Shown here: piece by piece, positions 27,815 through 33,904 of the stretch
Position numbering within the stretch: position 1 is the stretch's first letter
Layout of the letters: each line of letters starts with the position of its first letter
Virus record (IMG/VR): IMGVR_UViG_3300042568_000126
Coordinates: 1 to 42,121 of that record
Length of the DNA: 42,121 nucleotides
DNA from: a virus
Direction: 5' to 3' (one strand)
Made by a program: the position numbers and the translations under genes
The notes under the pieces: generated by a model
What the model was told of the DNA's origin: nothing
Database searches by the model: none
The model's input: only the letters and a program-made list of their open reading frames with translations

Positions 27815-28591
27815 TCAGATCCTAGCTACGGCAGACTGTAGGTCTACCATGTCTAGGTGGGAGTAGCGCATCGTTACCACAATTGAACTGTGGCCGAGCA
27901 GCTTCTGGACTACGGCAAGGTTGACCCCAGCCTTGACTAGGCGTGAGGCAAAGGTGTGCCGGAGTGAGTGGACTACCAGATCCTTATCAGTCAGGCCCGA
28001 CAAAGCCTTGGCCCGATTGAAGTGGTAGTTCAGAGTGGCTTGCTTGATCGTGCCGCTGCGCCCTTGGCTCATAGCCATGCGTGCCTCGGCGTTGATCGGT
28101 ACGGTGCGGGGCTTGCCGCCCTTCGTGTTAGCCACTCGGATGGTGTCACCTTGGATGTCATCTGCACCAAGGCGGAGTGCTTCACCGACACGCAGTCCTG
28201 TGTTCACGAGGAATGTACAGAAGTTGCGGTAGTCGGGAGGCAGGTACGAGAACAGGAGAGCCTGCTCTTCCTGCGTCAGGATACGGGAGCGAGGCTCACC
28301 CTCCCGCTCCTTACGGATGCGGAGCGGTGCTGCTACCTCGCCCAACTCGTAGCCTACTGCTGCCATCTTACCGAGGGCAGCTAGCTTGCGGTTGATTGTG
28401 GCCCCACTCAGACCCTGACGCTTCAGCTCCTGCCGCACACACTCGATGTGCTTGGAGCCGAGAGCCTTGACGCTGGTGTTGGGGCCGACAATTCCTACAA
28501 CGGTGCGAGCGTTGGCGACAAGGCCCAGCTCGTCCTTCTTACCTGCCCAGACTGTGCGCTCGGTGTACGAGCACAGCTCTTGGAGGTTCAC
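27815..28591 (-). CDS. int: Tyrosine recombinase / integrase
   Basis: 258 residues from GTG 28591, which overlaps the upstream TGA (GTGA) and has GAGGGAG just before it; the frame to 28621 lacks this. The catalytic set is complete: Arg 134 in TGLRVGEAL, Lys 157 in the NTKGGK turn, HSLRH (His 208, Arg 211), His 234 in LLGHSS and the nucleophile Tyr 243 in MRYSHL. The N-terminus resembles a core-binding domain. The protein would integrate the phage at a site shared with a host tRNA gene, consistent with the adjacent tRNA-like sequence. Integrase directly before RNA polymerase is known in cyanobacterial podoviruses. Confidence 0.94.
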   Translation of the reverse strand: MNLQELCSYTERTVWAGKKDELGLVANARTVVGIVGPNTSVKALGSKHIECVRQELKRQGLSGATINRKLAALGKMAAVGYELGEVAAPLRIRKEREGEPRSRILTQEEQALLFSYLPPDYRNFCTFLVNTGLRVGEALRLGADDIQGDTIRVANTKGGKPRTVPINAEARMAMSQGRSGTIKQATLNYHFNRAKALSGLTDKDLVVHSLRHTFASRLVKAGVNLAVVQKLLGHSSIVVTMRYSHLDMVDLQSAVARI

Positions 28592-28701
28592 TTGTGCTCC
28601 CTCAGTAGGAGGACGGAGCACAGCAGACCTAGGAAGCAGATGCCCAGACCGATCAGCACGATAGTCTGACCAGTCGCATCAGAGTAGTAGGCGTGACTCA
28701 T
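28588..28701 (-). CDS. Very small single-span membrane protein
   Basis: 37 residues, too short for usual gene finders. It runs ATG 28701 to TGA 28588, overlapping the previous stop (ATGA) and the integrase GTG. A short polar N-terminus (MSHAYYSDATGQ) precedes one strong transmembrane segment (TIVLIGLGICFLGLLCSVLL) and a basic end (REHK). The predicted topology is N-out/C-in by the positive-inside rule. Coupling on both sides and the clean membrane pattern support it. A lysis-related function is possible because an exported lysozyme-like gene lies nearby, but this is speculation. Confidence 0.65.
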   Translation of the reverse strand: MSHAYYSDATGQTIVLIGLGICFLGLLCSVLLLREHK

Positions 28702-28814
28702 TGTGCGTCCCAGTAGAATCGGCGGATGAGTTCGCTGATGATGATGGTGCTGACGATACCCAAGCAGCAGCCGATGATGGTTAGGTACATCAATGTGACG
28801 AGGCGTTCTTTCAT
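28698..28814 (-). CDS. Very small single-span membrane protein
   Basis: 38 residues, ATG 28814 to TGA 28698, with ATGA overlaps at both ends. It has a short charged start (MKER) and one long hydrophobic segment (LVTLMYLTIIGCCLGIVSTI), then ELIRRFYWDAQ. It is the upstream partner of the 37-residue membrane protein; the pair might act together, for example as holin-like or membrane-stress proteins. No family is recognised. Confidence 0.65.
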   Translation of the reverse strand: MKERLVTLMYLTIIGCCLGIVSTIIISELIRRFYWDAQ

Positions 28815-29080
28815 TGTGGTTCTCCGTGGATCGTTTGCTCGGTGAGCATATCGAGGTTGTTGATGAGTTCCTTGAACCGCGAGCGGAAAGCTGCGGTGCT
28901 GTATAGGTAGGGTAGCGCGGGGTCAGCGGTTAGTCCATCGTCCGGCGTGTTACCCCACCCGATTTCGATCAGCTCAAGCAGCCACATGGAGTGCCAGAGC
29001 TGCTGGATCTGACGGCCAGTCGAGGGTGAGTTGATCTCGTAGTACTCACACATCTTGGGGATGTGAATGTATAGGTTCAT
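28811..29080 (-). CDS. Hypothetical early protein
   Basis: 89 residues starting at ATG 29080 with AGGAGC upstream. The sequence (MNLYIHIPKMCEYYEINSPS...) is rich in Leu, Tyr and Trp, with IQQLWHSMWLLELIEIGWG as the most hydrophobic part, but it has no clear membrane span or motif. It is followed by the two tiny membrane genes with an ATGA overlap. Confidence 0.7.
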   Translation of the reverse strand: MNLYIHIPKMCEYYEINSPSTGRQIQQLWHSMWLLELIEIGWGNTPDDGLTADPALPYLYSTAAFRSRFKELINNLDMLTEQTIHGEPQ

Positions 29081-29089
29081 GGTGTGCTC

Positions 29090-29317
29090 CTAGGATCGGG
29101 GATCGGTGTGTCGGCCTAGACTGTGGTGCAAGCGCACCTCTACATTCTTGTAGGCGATGACCCGCCGTGCCAGTTCCTGCCGAAGCAGGGCGATCTGGTT
29201 GGAGTAGGTCTCAGCCTTGGCAGCGTTGCGCTCGATAGCTTGGGTCAGCTCGACGATTCGCTCGTCGATTGTCTGGCCTGATAGCTGGCGTGCGTAGGTT
29301 TGGAAGTCAGCGTTCAC
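29090..29317 (-). CDS. Small coiled-coil early protein
   Basis: 75 residues from a GTG start that overlaps the lysozyme-like stop (GTGA). Heptads in ERIVELTQAIERNAAKAETY predict a coiled coil, followed by a basic, His-rich tail (RLHHSLGRHTDPRS). No family is recognised. Translational coupling to the lysozyme-like gene suggests the two are produced together. Confidence 0.68.
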   Translation of the reverse strand: MNADFQTYARQLSGQTIDERIVELTQAIERNAAKAETYSNQIALLRQELARRVIAYKNVEVRLHHSLGRHTDPRS

Positions 29318-29724
29318 TTGCTCATCTCCTTCTTGACCTTGAGCCAGTAGGCTTCGGTTGCTTTCTTGGTGTGACCCTTCGGGCCTCCATTGTGGATGCG
29401 AGCCAGCGTCTCCCAGTCACCCGCAGCCAGAGCCTTGGGTGCGTAGCGTTGGAAGTAGGCACGCATGGTACGCTCGCTGTACACATGGTCAGCGAGGCAG
29501 TCACCGTAGCTACCGTCCTTCATGCGTGCATCCTGCCAGTACGCACGCTGGATTTGGTAGGGGCCAATAGATTTCCCGTTGTCCCCTACTGCGTAGCGTC
29601 CGTTGTCGGGCATACCGCCCGTCTCGACACGGCGGATGGCATCGAAGAAGTCTCGTTCGGTGTTGGCCTTGGCTACCAAAGGGGCAGCGATAACAGCCAG
29701 CACGAGTGCGGTTTGAGCGATCAC
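29314..29724 (-). CDS. Exported i-type-lysozyme/destabilase-like muramidase
   Basis: 136 residues from GTG 29724, which overlaps the previous TGA (GTGA) and has GGAGG seven bases upstream; the longer ATG frame to 29763 runs into the preceding gene. The start yields a signal peptide (MIAQTALVLAVIAAPLVAKA). The mature part has FFDAIRRVETGG, then DNGKSIGPYQIQRAYWQDA, and ends with LARIHNGGPKGH, the segment typical of invertebrate-type lysozymes. It should hydrolyse peptidoglycan after export, as a signal-dependent endolysin or an entry/exclusion enzyme. Its position among early genes, not late, is unusual. Confidence 0.82.
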   Translation of the reverse strand: MIAQTALVLAVIAAPLVAKANTERDFFDAIRRVETGGMPDNGRYAVGDNGKSIGPYQIQRAYWQDARMKDGSYGDCLADHVYSERTMRAYFQRYAPKALAAGDWETLARIHNGGPKGHTKKATEAYWLKVKKEMSK

Positions 29725-30083
29725 GGCAGCACCTCCATCTGGTTGGCGGAGGGGATGCAGCATTCAGGGCAGTACAGCCCACCGTCATGCACCAGCAGGA
29801 AGTTGACGGCAGCACGCACGGTTTCAGGTTGGTCAGCCAGCTCGGCGTGAGTGGTGACCTCGCCCTCGGCGTAGCAGAATTCACACTTGTAGGTCTTCGA
29901 TACACGCTCCGTGCTGACCAAGGTCACGGTTGCGCTTGGCATGACCCCCTTCAGGTGGTCATTGGTGTAGTCGTTGATGTTGTCCACCATACGCTGCGTA
30001 CACCTGACAAGTTCCTTGACTGAGGCTGGGCGCAGCGAGCCGCCATTGATAGCGATGCGAATGGTTACTGCGTTGAATCTCAT
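29721..30083 (-). CDS. Early protein with two CxxC pairs (zinc-ribbon-like)
   Basis: 120 residues from ATG 30083 (MRFNAVTIRI), preceded by AAAGGAACTACC. Cysteine pairs C67-x2-C70 (CEFC) and C105-x2-C108 (CPEC) could bind one zinc ion, splitting the protein into a helical N-terminus and a zinc-ribbon-like C-terminus. Function unknown; early position and small size fit a host-takeover protein. Its stop overlaps the GTG of the lysozyme-like gene. Confidence 0.72.
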   Translation of the reverse strand: MRFNAVTIRIAINGGSLRPASVKELVRCTQRMVDNINDYTNDHLKGVMPSATVTLVSTERVSKTYKCEFCYAEGEVTTHAELADQPETVRAAVNFLLVHDGGLYCPECCIPSANQMEVLP

Positions 30084-30120
30084 GGTAGTTCCTTTCGTTG
30101 TTGGGTAGGTTGTTGGGTGA

Positions 30121-30393
30121 TCAGGGTAGGCAGACTTCCCAGAGGCCGACAAGTTCTGTGCGACCTTCCGGCGCAACATCCACTAGCTTGACCGTGCTGG
30201 GCCAGCAGTAGCCGAAGTCGTAGCCGCGCTGCATCATGATGTCACGGTTGTTGCTTGCCGCCTTGGCACACTCAAGGGCGGTTGCCTCGTCGGAGTAGTA
30301 GTTCCAGTCCACCTTGTACCCGCCGCGAGTATCGACTGGCTTGGGGTACGACATCCAAGGTTGGCTGGTCGTGTTAATGCTCTTGCTCTTCAT
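30121..30393 (-). CDS. Hypothetical early protein
   Basis: 90 residues from ATG 30393 (MKSKSINTTSQPW), with the AAAGGAACTACC ribosome-binding site and CA-rich leader; a longer frame to 30453 would enter the ribozyme. Aromatic-rich (WNYYSD, YDFGYCWPS), no known motif. It is the first gene after hammerhead copy A. Confidence 0.72.
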   Translation of the reverse strand: MKSKSINTTSQPWMSYPKPVDTRGGYKVDWNYYSDEATALECAKAASNNRDIMMQRGYDFGYCWPSTVKLVDVAPEGRTELVGLWEVCLP

Positions 30394-30430
30394 GGTAGTT
30401 CCTTTCGTTGTTGTTGATGTTGATACTGAC

Positions 30431-30499
30431 GGCCTCGTCAGGTGGTGCGTCACACCACTACATCTAGAGCGGAGAGTGTCCGCCCCAGATGTTTCGGCC
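30431..30499 (-). ncRNA. Type II hammerhead ribozyme, copy A
   Basis: 69 bases on the transcribed strand. In order: stem II half GGCC, core GAAA, a 13-bp stem III starting CATCT and ending AGATG with loop CACTC, cleavage triplet GUA (predicted cut between 30459 and 30458), stem I GTGGTG/CACCAC with loop TGACG, core CTGACGA, stem II half GGCC. All conserved hammerhead core bases are present. It lies between the DUF932 stop and the next gene. CTGACG can alternatively pair with CGTCAG just downstream. Confidence 0.9.
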
Positions 30500-30503
30500 T
30501 AGG

Positions 30504-31490
30504 TCACACCGCTACCAGAGCGGACATGACCTTCGACTTGAACTCGGCAGCGTCACCGTAGATGTTGGCGTGCATACGGCGTTCGCTGTTGTCGTTGCGG
30601 ACGGTGCGTTCGTGATCAGTCCACTCGGTGATCGAGTTGAAGATGCCCCAGAGGGAACCATCAGCGACTGCGTTCTTCGAGTTGTACAGCTTGGACTGCC
30701 ACTCGGAAACCGTAGCCTGCGCCTTGCGCTTGGCACGCTCGTCGTCAGGCTTGCCGACTGCGGCGATGTACGCACGCTCGTAGATCTCCTGCACATCGGA
30801 GGTCTTAGGCTTGGTACGGTTGAGCTGGACAACCTGTGCCTCGAAGGCACGGGCGGTCTCGACACCGAGCACAAGCTCGCGAGCGATGCGCTCGATCTTG
30901 AGGTGTACAGAGCGGGTGTGGCGTACCTTGTGGGCGTTGTTGCCAGCCTCACGAAGGGCCATGTTGTAGGTGTTGTTGCACACCACACGCACCGATGTGT
31001 TCAGGCAGCTAAACGCTGCGCTACCATCGTGTGAGTTGCCGAACATGGCGTAGGTGCGGACGATATCACCGTTGCCAGCATCGAACACATGGGTGTGAGC
31101 ACACACGAACGAGATAGCACCGCCCTTGAACGAGCCGCACGACTCGATGCGGACGGGTGCATCGGTGACGGCAGCGACACCGTCACGGATCATCTCGAAC
31201 ACTTCGCGGTTCTGCACAGGGGTGTAGCGGTCACCGACCACACCGAGCACAGCACCATTGTCCGAGCGGACAACTGCACGGTGATCAGGCAGGGTGACAC
31301 GCGCACCGTCCTGTGCGCCGCCGACCAGAGGCATGGTCTGGATGGGCACGAGATGCACATCCCAGTTCAGGTAGCCAGCGGCCAGAGCCTGATCAGGTGT
31401 GAAGGTAGACGGCAGGACTTGGCCGAGGCCATGCCATGCACGAGTGCCAGCGAGAACGAGAGTGTCCGAGGAAGTGATGTTGTGAGCCAT
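30504..31490 (-). CDS. DUF932 phage/plasmid-type protein
   Basis: 328 residues, ATG 31490 with AAGGAATC upstream. The N-terminal TRAWHGLGQVLP, the central VVRSDNGAVLGVVGDRYTPVQN and the C-terminal WGIFNSITEWTDHERTVRN are typical of the DUF932 family of phages and plasmids. Its biochemical role is not established, though it often occurs with mobile-element replication or anti-restriction genes. It is flanked by hammerhead copy B upstream and copy A downstream, so its message would be cut at both ends. Confidence 0.9.
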   Translation of the reverse strand: MAHNITSSDTLVLAGTRAWHGLGQVLPSTFTPDQALAAGYLNWDVHLVPIQTMPLVGGAQDGARVTLPDHRAVVRSDNGAVLGVVGDRYTPVQNREVFEMIRDGVAAVTDAPVRIESCGSFKGGAISFVCAHTHVFDAGNGDIVRTYAMFGNSHDGSAAFSCLNTSVRVVCNNTYNMALREAGNNAHKVRHTRSVHLKIERIARELVLGVETARAFEAQVVQLNRTKPKTSDVQEIYERAYIAAVGKPDDERAKRKAQATVSEWQSKLYNSKNAVADGSLWGIFNSITEWTDHERTVRNDNSERRMHANIYGDAAEFKSKVMSALVAV

Positions 31491-31525
31491 GATAGATTCC
31501 TTGTTGGTTGTTGGTTGAGACTGAC

Positions 31526-31594
31526 GGCCTCGTCAGGCAGCGCAGTACGCTGCGACACCTAGGGCGGAGAGTGTCCGCCCCAGATGTTTCGGCC
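31526..31594 (-). ncRNA. Type II hammerhead ribozyme, copy B
   Basis: 69 bases: stem II half GGCC, GAAA, 13-bp stem III from CATCT to AGGTG with loop CACTC, triplet GUC (predicted cut between 31554 and 31553), stem I GCAGCG/CGCTGC with loop TACTG, CTGACGA, stem II half GGCC. Stem I differs entirely from copy A yet pairs fully. The first base overlaps the TAG stop of the upstream gene. Like copy A it is followed by GTCAG, allowing an alternative hairpin. Confidence 0.92.
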
Positions 31595-31884
31595 TAGCGT
31601 GCTCCGTATTCGAGATCGGCCAGCATGGCGCGGCGATCACGGATCAGTACTTCCCGAAAAGCGGGGGCGTTCAAGCGATTGTCAGCATCCCGCTGGAGGT
31701 AGTCGCACACCGCACGCAGCTCGTCGCGGACTTCCCAAGCCGTAGCTAGCACGCCGACGACTGGATTGTCGAGGATGGCGCGGAGTTGCTGGCGCACCTC
31801 TTCGCACTCGACCTCGCTGATGTAGGTCTCAAGAGTGCCGATGGTAGCTGCCGAGAGACGACGATTGTAGGTAGCTTGCTTCAT
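31594..31884 (-). CDS. Hypothetical early protein, helical
   Basis: 96 residues from ATG 31884 (MKQATYNRRLSAATI), with AAAGGAACC upstream; the frame to 31989 overlaps the previous gene and lacks a ribosome-binding site. Highly charged and helical, no membrane segment, no recognised motif. It ends in TAG, whose last base begins hammerhead copy B. Confidence 0.7.
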   Translation of the reverse strand: MKQATYNRRLSAATIGTLETYISEVECEEVRQQLRAILDNPVVGVLATAWEVRDELRAVCDYLQRDADNRLNAPAFREVLIRDRRAMLADLEYGAR

Positions 31885-31919
31885 GTTGGTTCCTTTGGTT
31901 GGTTGTTTGAGAAGGACAG

Positions 31920-31944
31920 TTAGGGCGGAGAGTGTCCGCCCCAA
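31920..31944 (-). ncRNA. Hairpin matching hammerhead stem III only (decayed copy)
   Basis: A 10-bp stem (TTGGGGCGGA with TCCGCCCTAA) and loop CACTC, identical in its loop and upper stem to stem III of copies A-C. No GAAA core or CTGANGA core flanks it, so it cannot be a hammerhead. It sits at the equivalent place, just after the preceding stop codon, and may be a decayed copy kept as a processing or terminator hairpin. Confidence 0.75.
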
Positions 31945-31954
31945 GAGATCAGTT

Positions 31955-32392
31955 TTAGCTATACGAGCGGATGCTAGGCATAGCCTCACGCACCGTAGCC
32001 GTCAAGATATCGTACTCGTAGGCTTCGGTCTTGCGAAGAGGAACCCAGATAGGTTCTTCACCATCCGTTACACGAGCCTCAAAGCAGTCGCTTTGATAGG
32101 GATTGTAGCGGATCAGCTTGCCGTAGCTTTGGTTGAGGAAATTGTAGATATGGAAATTCATATCTAGGAATAGTGTGCCGTAGATGAAGGCGTGCACATT
32201 CTTGCGCTTCTCGCGCAACACCCGAGCACGGCCAGCTTGGGAGACCTTATAGGTCGGAGCCAGCAGGGCTAGGTGTTGAGTGTGTCCGACGACCTTCCAG
32301 CGACCATTCACTTTGGATTGTACGCTGTACAATTTGCGGTGAAAGTTCCAGTAGATGCGGACTGGCGTGTTGTGGTATGGGCGGAGTTCCAT
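31955..32392 (-). CDS. Conserved-looking phage hypothetical protein
   Basis: 145 residues, ATG 32392 with AAGGAACTCCC upstream. It contains VRIYWNFHRKLYSVQ, then GRARVLREKRKNVHAFIYGT and IRYNPYQSDCFEAR. I have seen similar segments in unassigned phage and plasmid proteins but cannot name a function. Basic in the middle, acidic later, no membrane span. It follows hammerhead copy C and precedes the decayed stem III hairpin. Confidence 0.75.
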   Translation of the reverse strand: MELRPYHNTPVRIYWNFHRKLYSVQSKVNGRWKVVGHTQHLALLAPTYKVSQAGRARVLREKRKNVHAFIYGTLFLDMNFHIYNFLNQSYGKLIRYNPYQSDCFEARVTDGEEPIWVPLRKTEAYEYDILTATVREAMPSIRSYS

Positions 32393-32412
32393 AGGGAGTT
32401 CCTTGTGTTGTT

Positions 32413-32481
32413 GGTCTCATCAGGGTAGGCTTAACCTACCGACACCTAGAGCGGAGAGTGTCCGCCCCAGATGTTTCGACC
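32413..32481 (-). ncRNA. Type II hammerhead ribozyme, copy C
   Basis: 69 bases beginning directly after the TAA stop of the gp88-like gene. Stem II half GGTC, GAAA, 13-bp stem III from CATCT to AGGTG, GUC (predicted cut between 32441 and 32440), stem I GGTAGG/CCTACC with loop TTAAG, CTGATGA, stem II half GACC. Stem II changes GGCC/GGCC to GGTC/GACC with pairing kept, and the variable core base is T instead of C. Confidence 0.92.
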
Positions 32482-33309
32482 TTACTTGAGCCGCACGACC
32501 ATGCCGGACTTGTCCCGAGTCATACGACCTAGGGCGGACAAGCCTACGATGCACCCCATAGGATCGCCATCGGAATTGAGATGCGAGATCGGATCGCGAG
32601 TGCGGTCGTCGGACTTGCGCCCGTCGATCACATCGTAGCCGTTCCACTTGGTAGGCATCGGCTCGTCCGGCTTGACATCGAACACTACGGCCACATTGAT
32701 ACCGCGCCGGATAGCATCGGATAGCTGGGCATCGGTAGTGTTCTCGGAGCGGCTAAGTGTGAGATGGTAGTCTAGATTGTACTTATTGACCAGATCCCAA
32801 TTCTTCGAGTACTCGTAGAAATTGAGATCGGCGGGGAGATCGCTACAGGCTTCGCGGATCGCTTGACGGACACGCGAGAGGCCTTGTAGGTCGCTTGTGC
32901 CGTTGAGCCGGATCGTGACACGAATGTGACGACCTAGCTTGCGAACACGAGCCGCTACCTTACGACGAGCGGATTCTGCTAGTTCGGCAATGAATCCGGC
33001 GCGGTCGGTTAGGTAGTAAACCGAGCGATTAACTTGCGCTTGCTGGACGGTTCCCATGACCATGCGGCCAGCGTGAGAACCTAAGCAAGCAGCATAGCAT
33101 CCAGCGGACATGAAGGGGCAGAATGCCCCCGGCTTGAAGTACAGGACAAGGGCTAGGTCGGCATCGCCCGAAGACTCGGACTTGTCGATCTTAGCACTAG
33201 CCGACCACAAGGTAGATTTAGACCTACGCTTGCCAGTCTTGGTGTACTTGAAGGGTACAATACCAGATGACTTGATATCCGCTAGGATGGTTGCTTGTGC
33301 GTGTTGCAT
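32482..33309 (-). CDS. gp88-like early phage protein with Cys cluster
   Basis: 275 residues from ATG 33309 (MQHAQATIL) with AAGGAACC upstream; an ATG at 33333 lacks a site. A cysteine cluster FCPFMSAGCYAACLG (Cys 64, 71 and 75), then RMVMGTVQQAQVNRS, IRLNGTSDL and FYEYSKN follow the pattern of the phage 'gene product 88' family. The three cysteines suggest a metal or iron-sulfur site, possibly radical-SAM-like, but no function is established. As the first gene after the left-end promoter region it is probably among the earliest expressed. Confidence 0.82.
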   Translation of the reverse strand: MQHAQATILADIKSSGIVPFKYTKTGKRRSKSTLWSASAKIDKSESSGDADLALVLYFKPGAFCPFMSAGCYAACLGSHAGRMVMGTVQQAQVNRSVYYLTDRAGFIAELAESARRKVAARVRKLGRHIRVTIRLNGTSDLQGLSRVRQAIREACSDLPADLNFYEYSKNWDLVNKYNLDYHLTLSRSENTTDAQLSDAIRRGINVAVVFDVKPDEPMPTKWNGYDVIDGRKSDDRTRDPISHLNSDGDPMGCIVGLSALGRMTRDKSGMVVRLK

Positions 33310-33348
33310 ATAGGTTCCTTGTTGTTGGTGCATCGGAGCTACCGATGC

Positions 33349-33428
33349 GTAGACTCGTCAGGCTAGGAGCGATCTAGCGACAATCTAGGCTGATATTCGC
33401 GGAGAGTATCCGCCCAGATGTTTCGTAC
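33349..33428 (-). ncRNA. Type II hammerhead ribozyme, divergent copy D
   Basis: About 80 bases with all core elements: GAAA, stem III C-G plus ATCTGGGC/GCCTAGAT, GUC (predicted cut between 33379 and 33378), stem I GCTAG/CTAGC with a 7-base loop, and CTGACGA. It differs from the others by one bulged T in stem III beside the core, a roughly 21-base stem III loop, and a weak stem II (GTAC against GTCTAC). Activity may be reduced. It precedes the gp88-like gene. Confidence 0.78.
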
Positions 33429-33460
33429 AGGATTCCTACTTGCCACACTTACCTCGTAAG

Positions 33461-33479
33461 ATTGTGCATATTGCACAAT
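33461..33479. promoter_or_regulatory. 19-base palindrome, operator-like
   Basis: Perfect 8-base arms ATTGTGCA and TGCACAAT separated by TAT, about 150 bases before the first early gene. It has the size and symmetry of a dimer-binding operator. No repressor gene is recognised in the window. Confidence 0.45.
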
Positions 33480-33770
33480 TTTGGGGATTTTACACTTGCA
33501 GCGTCTGGACTAACGGACTACCTTATCGGCGTTTACCGCTAGTATATGCAAGCGTAGGCTATCGGGTCGATTGTCGCGGCTAGCAATCGCTAGCGGCGGC
33601 AACCTAGGCAACCCGTTCCTACTACGATGGACGATGCATCCTATTGCATCCCCTAGGTGAGGCCGTCAGCCCCCGATCCGATCCCGACCTACGCGAAGAA
33701 CCCGTGTAGCACTTTCCGAGTGTCGCCCTTAAGCTAGCTCATCCATGCCTCATCTTGCAGGGTTGTTTGT

Positions 33771-33788
33771 GCAAGGCTTGCGCCTTGC
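33771..33788 (-). other. Hairpin with GNRA tetraloop
   Basis: On the minus strand, GCAAGGC and GCCTTGC form a perfect 7-bp stem closed by the GNRA tetraloop GCAA. It is one of several stem-loops in the gene-free left-end region and would be part of the early leader RNA. Role unknown. Confidence 0.5.
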
Positions 33789-33864
33789 CGTTCGCATCGG
33801 CCTAACCGATCCCTAGTGCGGGTTCGGCCCCCGCTGCAGTCCACCGTTCGCGTTGTCAAGGATC

Positions 33865-33904
33865 GCGGCGAACCGCGACACCTAGCATCCAGAGTGTCAG
33901 CCCC
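33865..33904 (-). ncRNA. Hammerhead relic in the left-end region
   Basis: Shares GACACTCT and CTAGGTGTCGC with copies B and C and keeps a stem I-like hairpin, here CGCGG/CCGCG closed by a TTCG tetraloop. The GAAA and CTGANGA cores are missing, so it should be inactive. Confidence 0.5.

Noticed and set aside
30431-33428. CRISPR array or simple intergenic repeat as explanation of the recurring early motif
   Set aside because: Copies are about 0.9-1.1 kb apart, flank separate genes, and differ by paired substitutions in stems; ribozyme core bases explain the conserved positions.
33824-33840. T-arm-like motif on the plus strand (GCGGG-TTCGGCC-CCCGC)
   Set aside because: The T-loop lacks the conserved A, and no acceptor, D or anticodon arms can be found upstream; treated as a chance hairpin.
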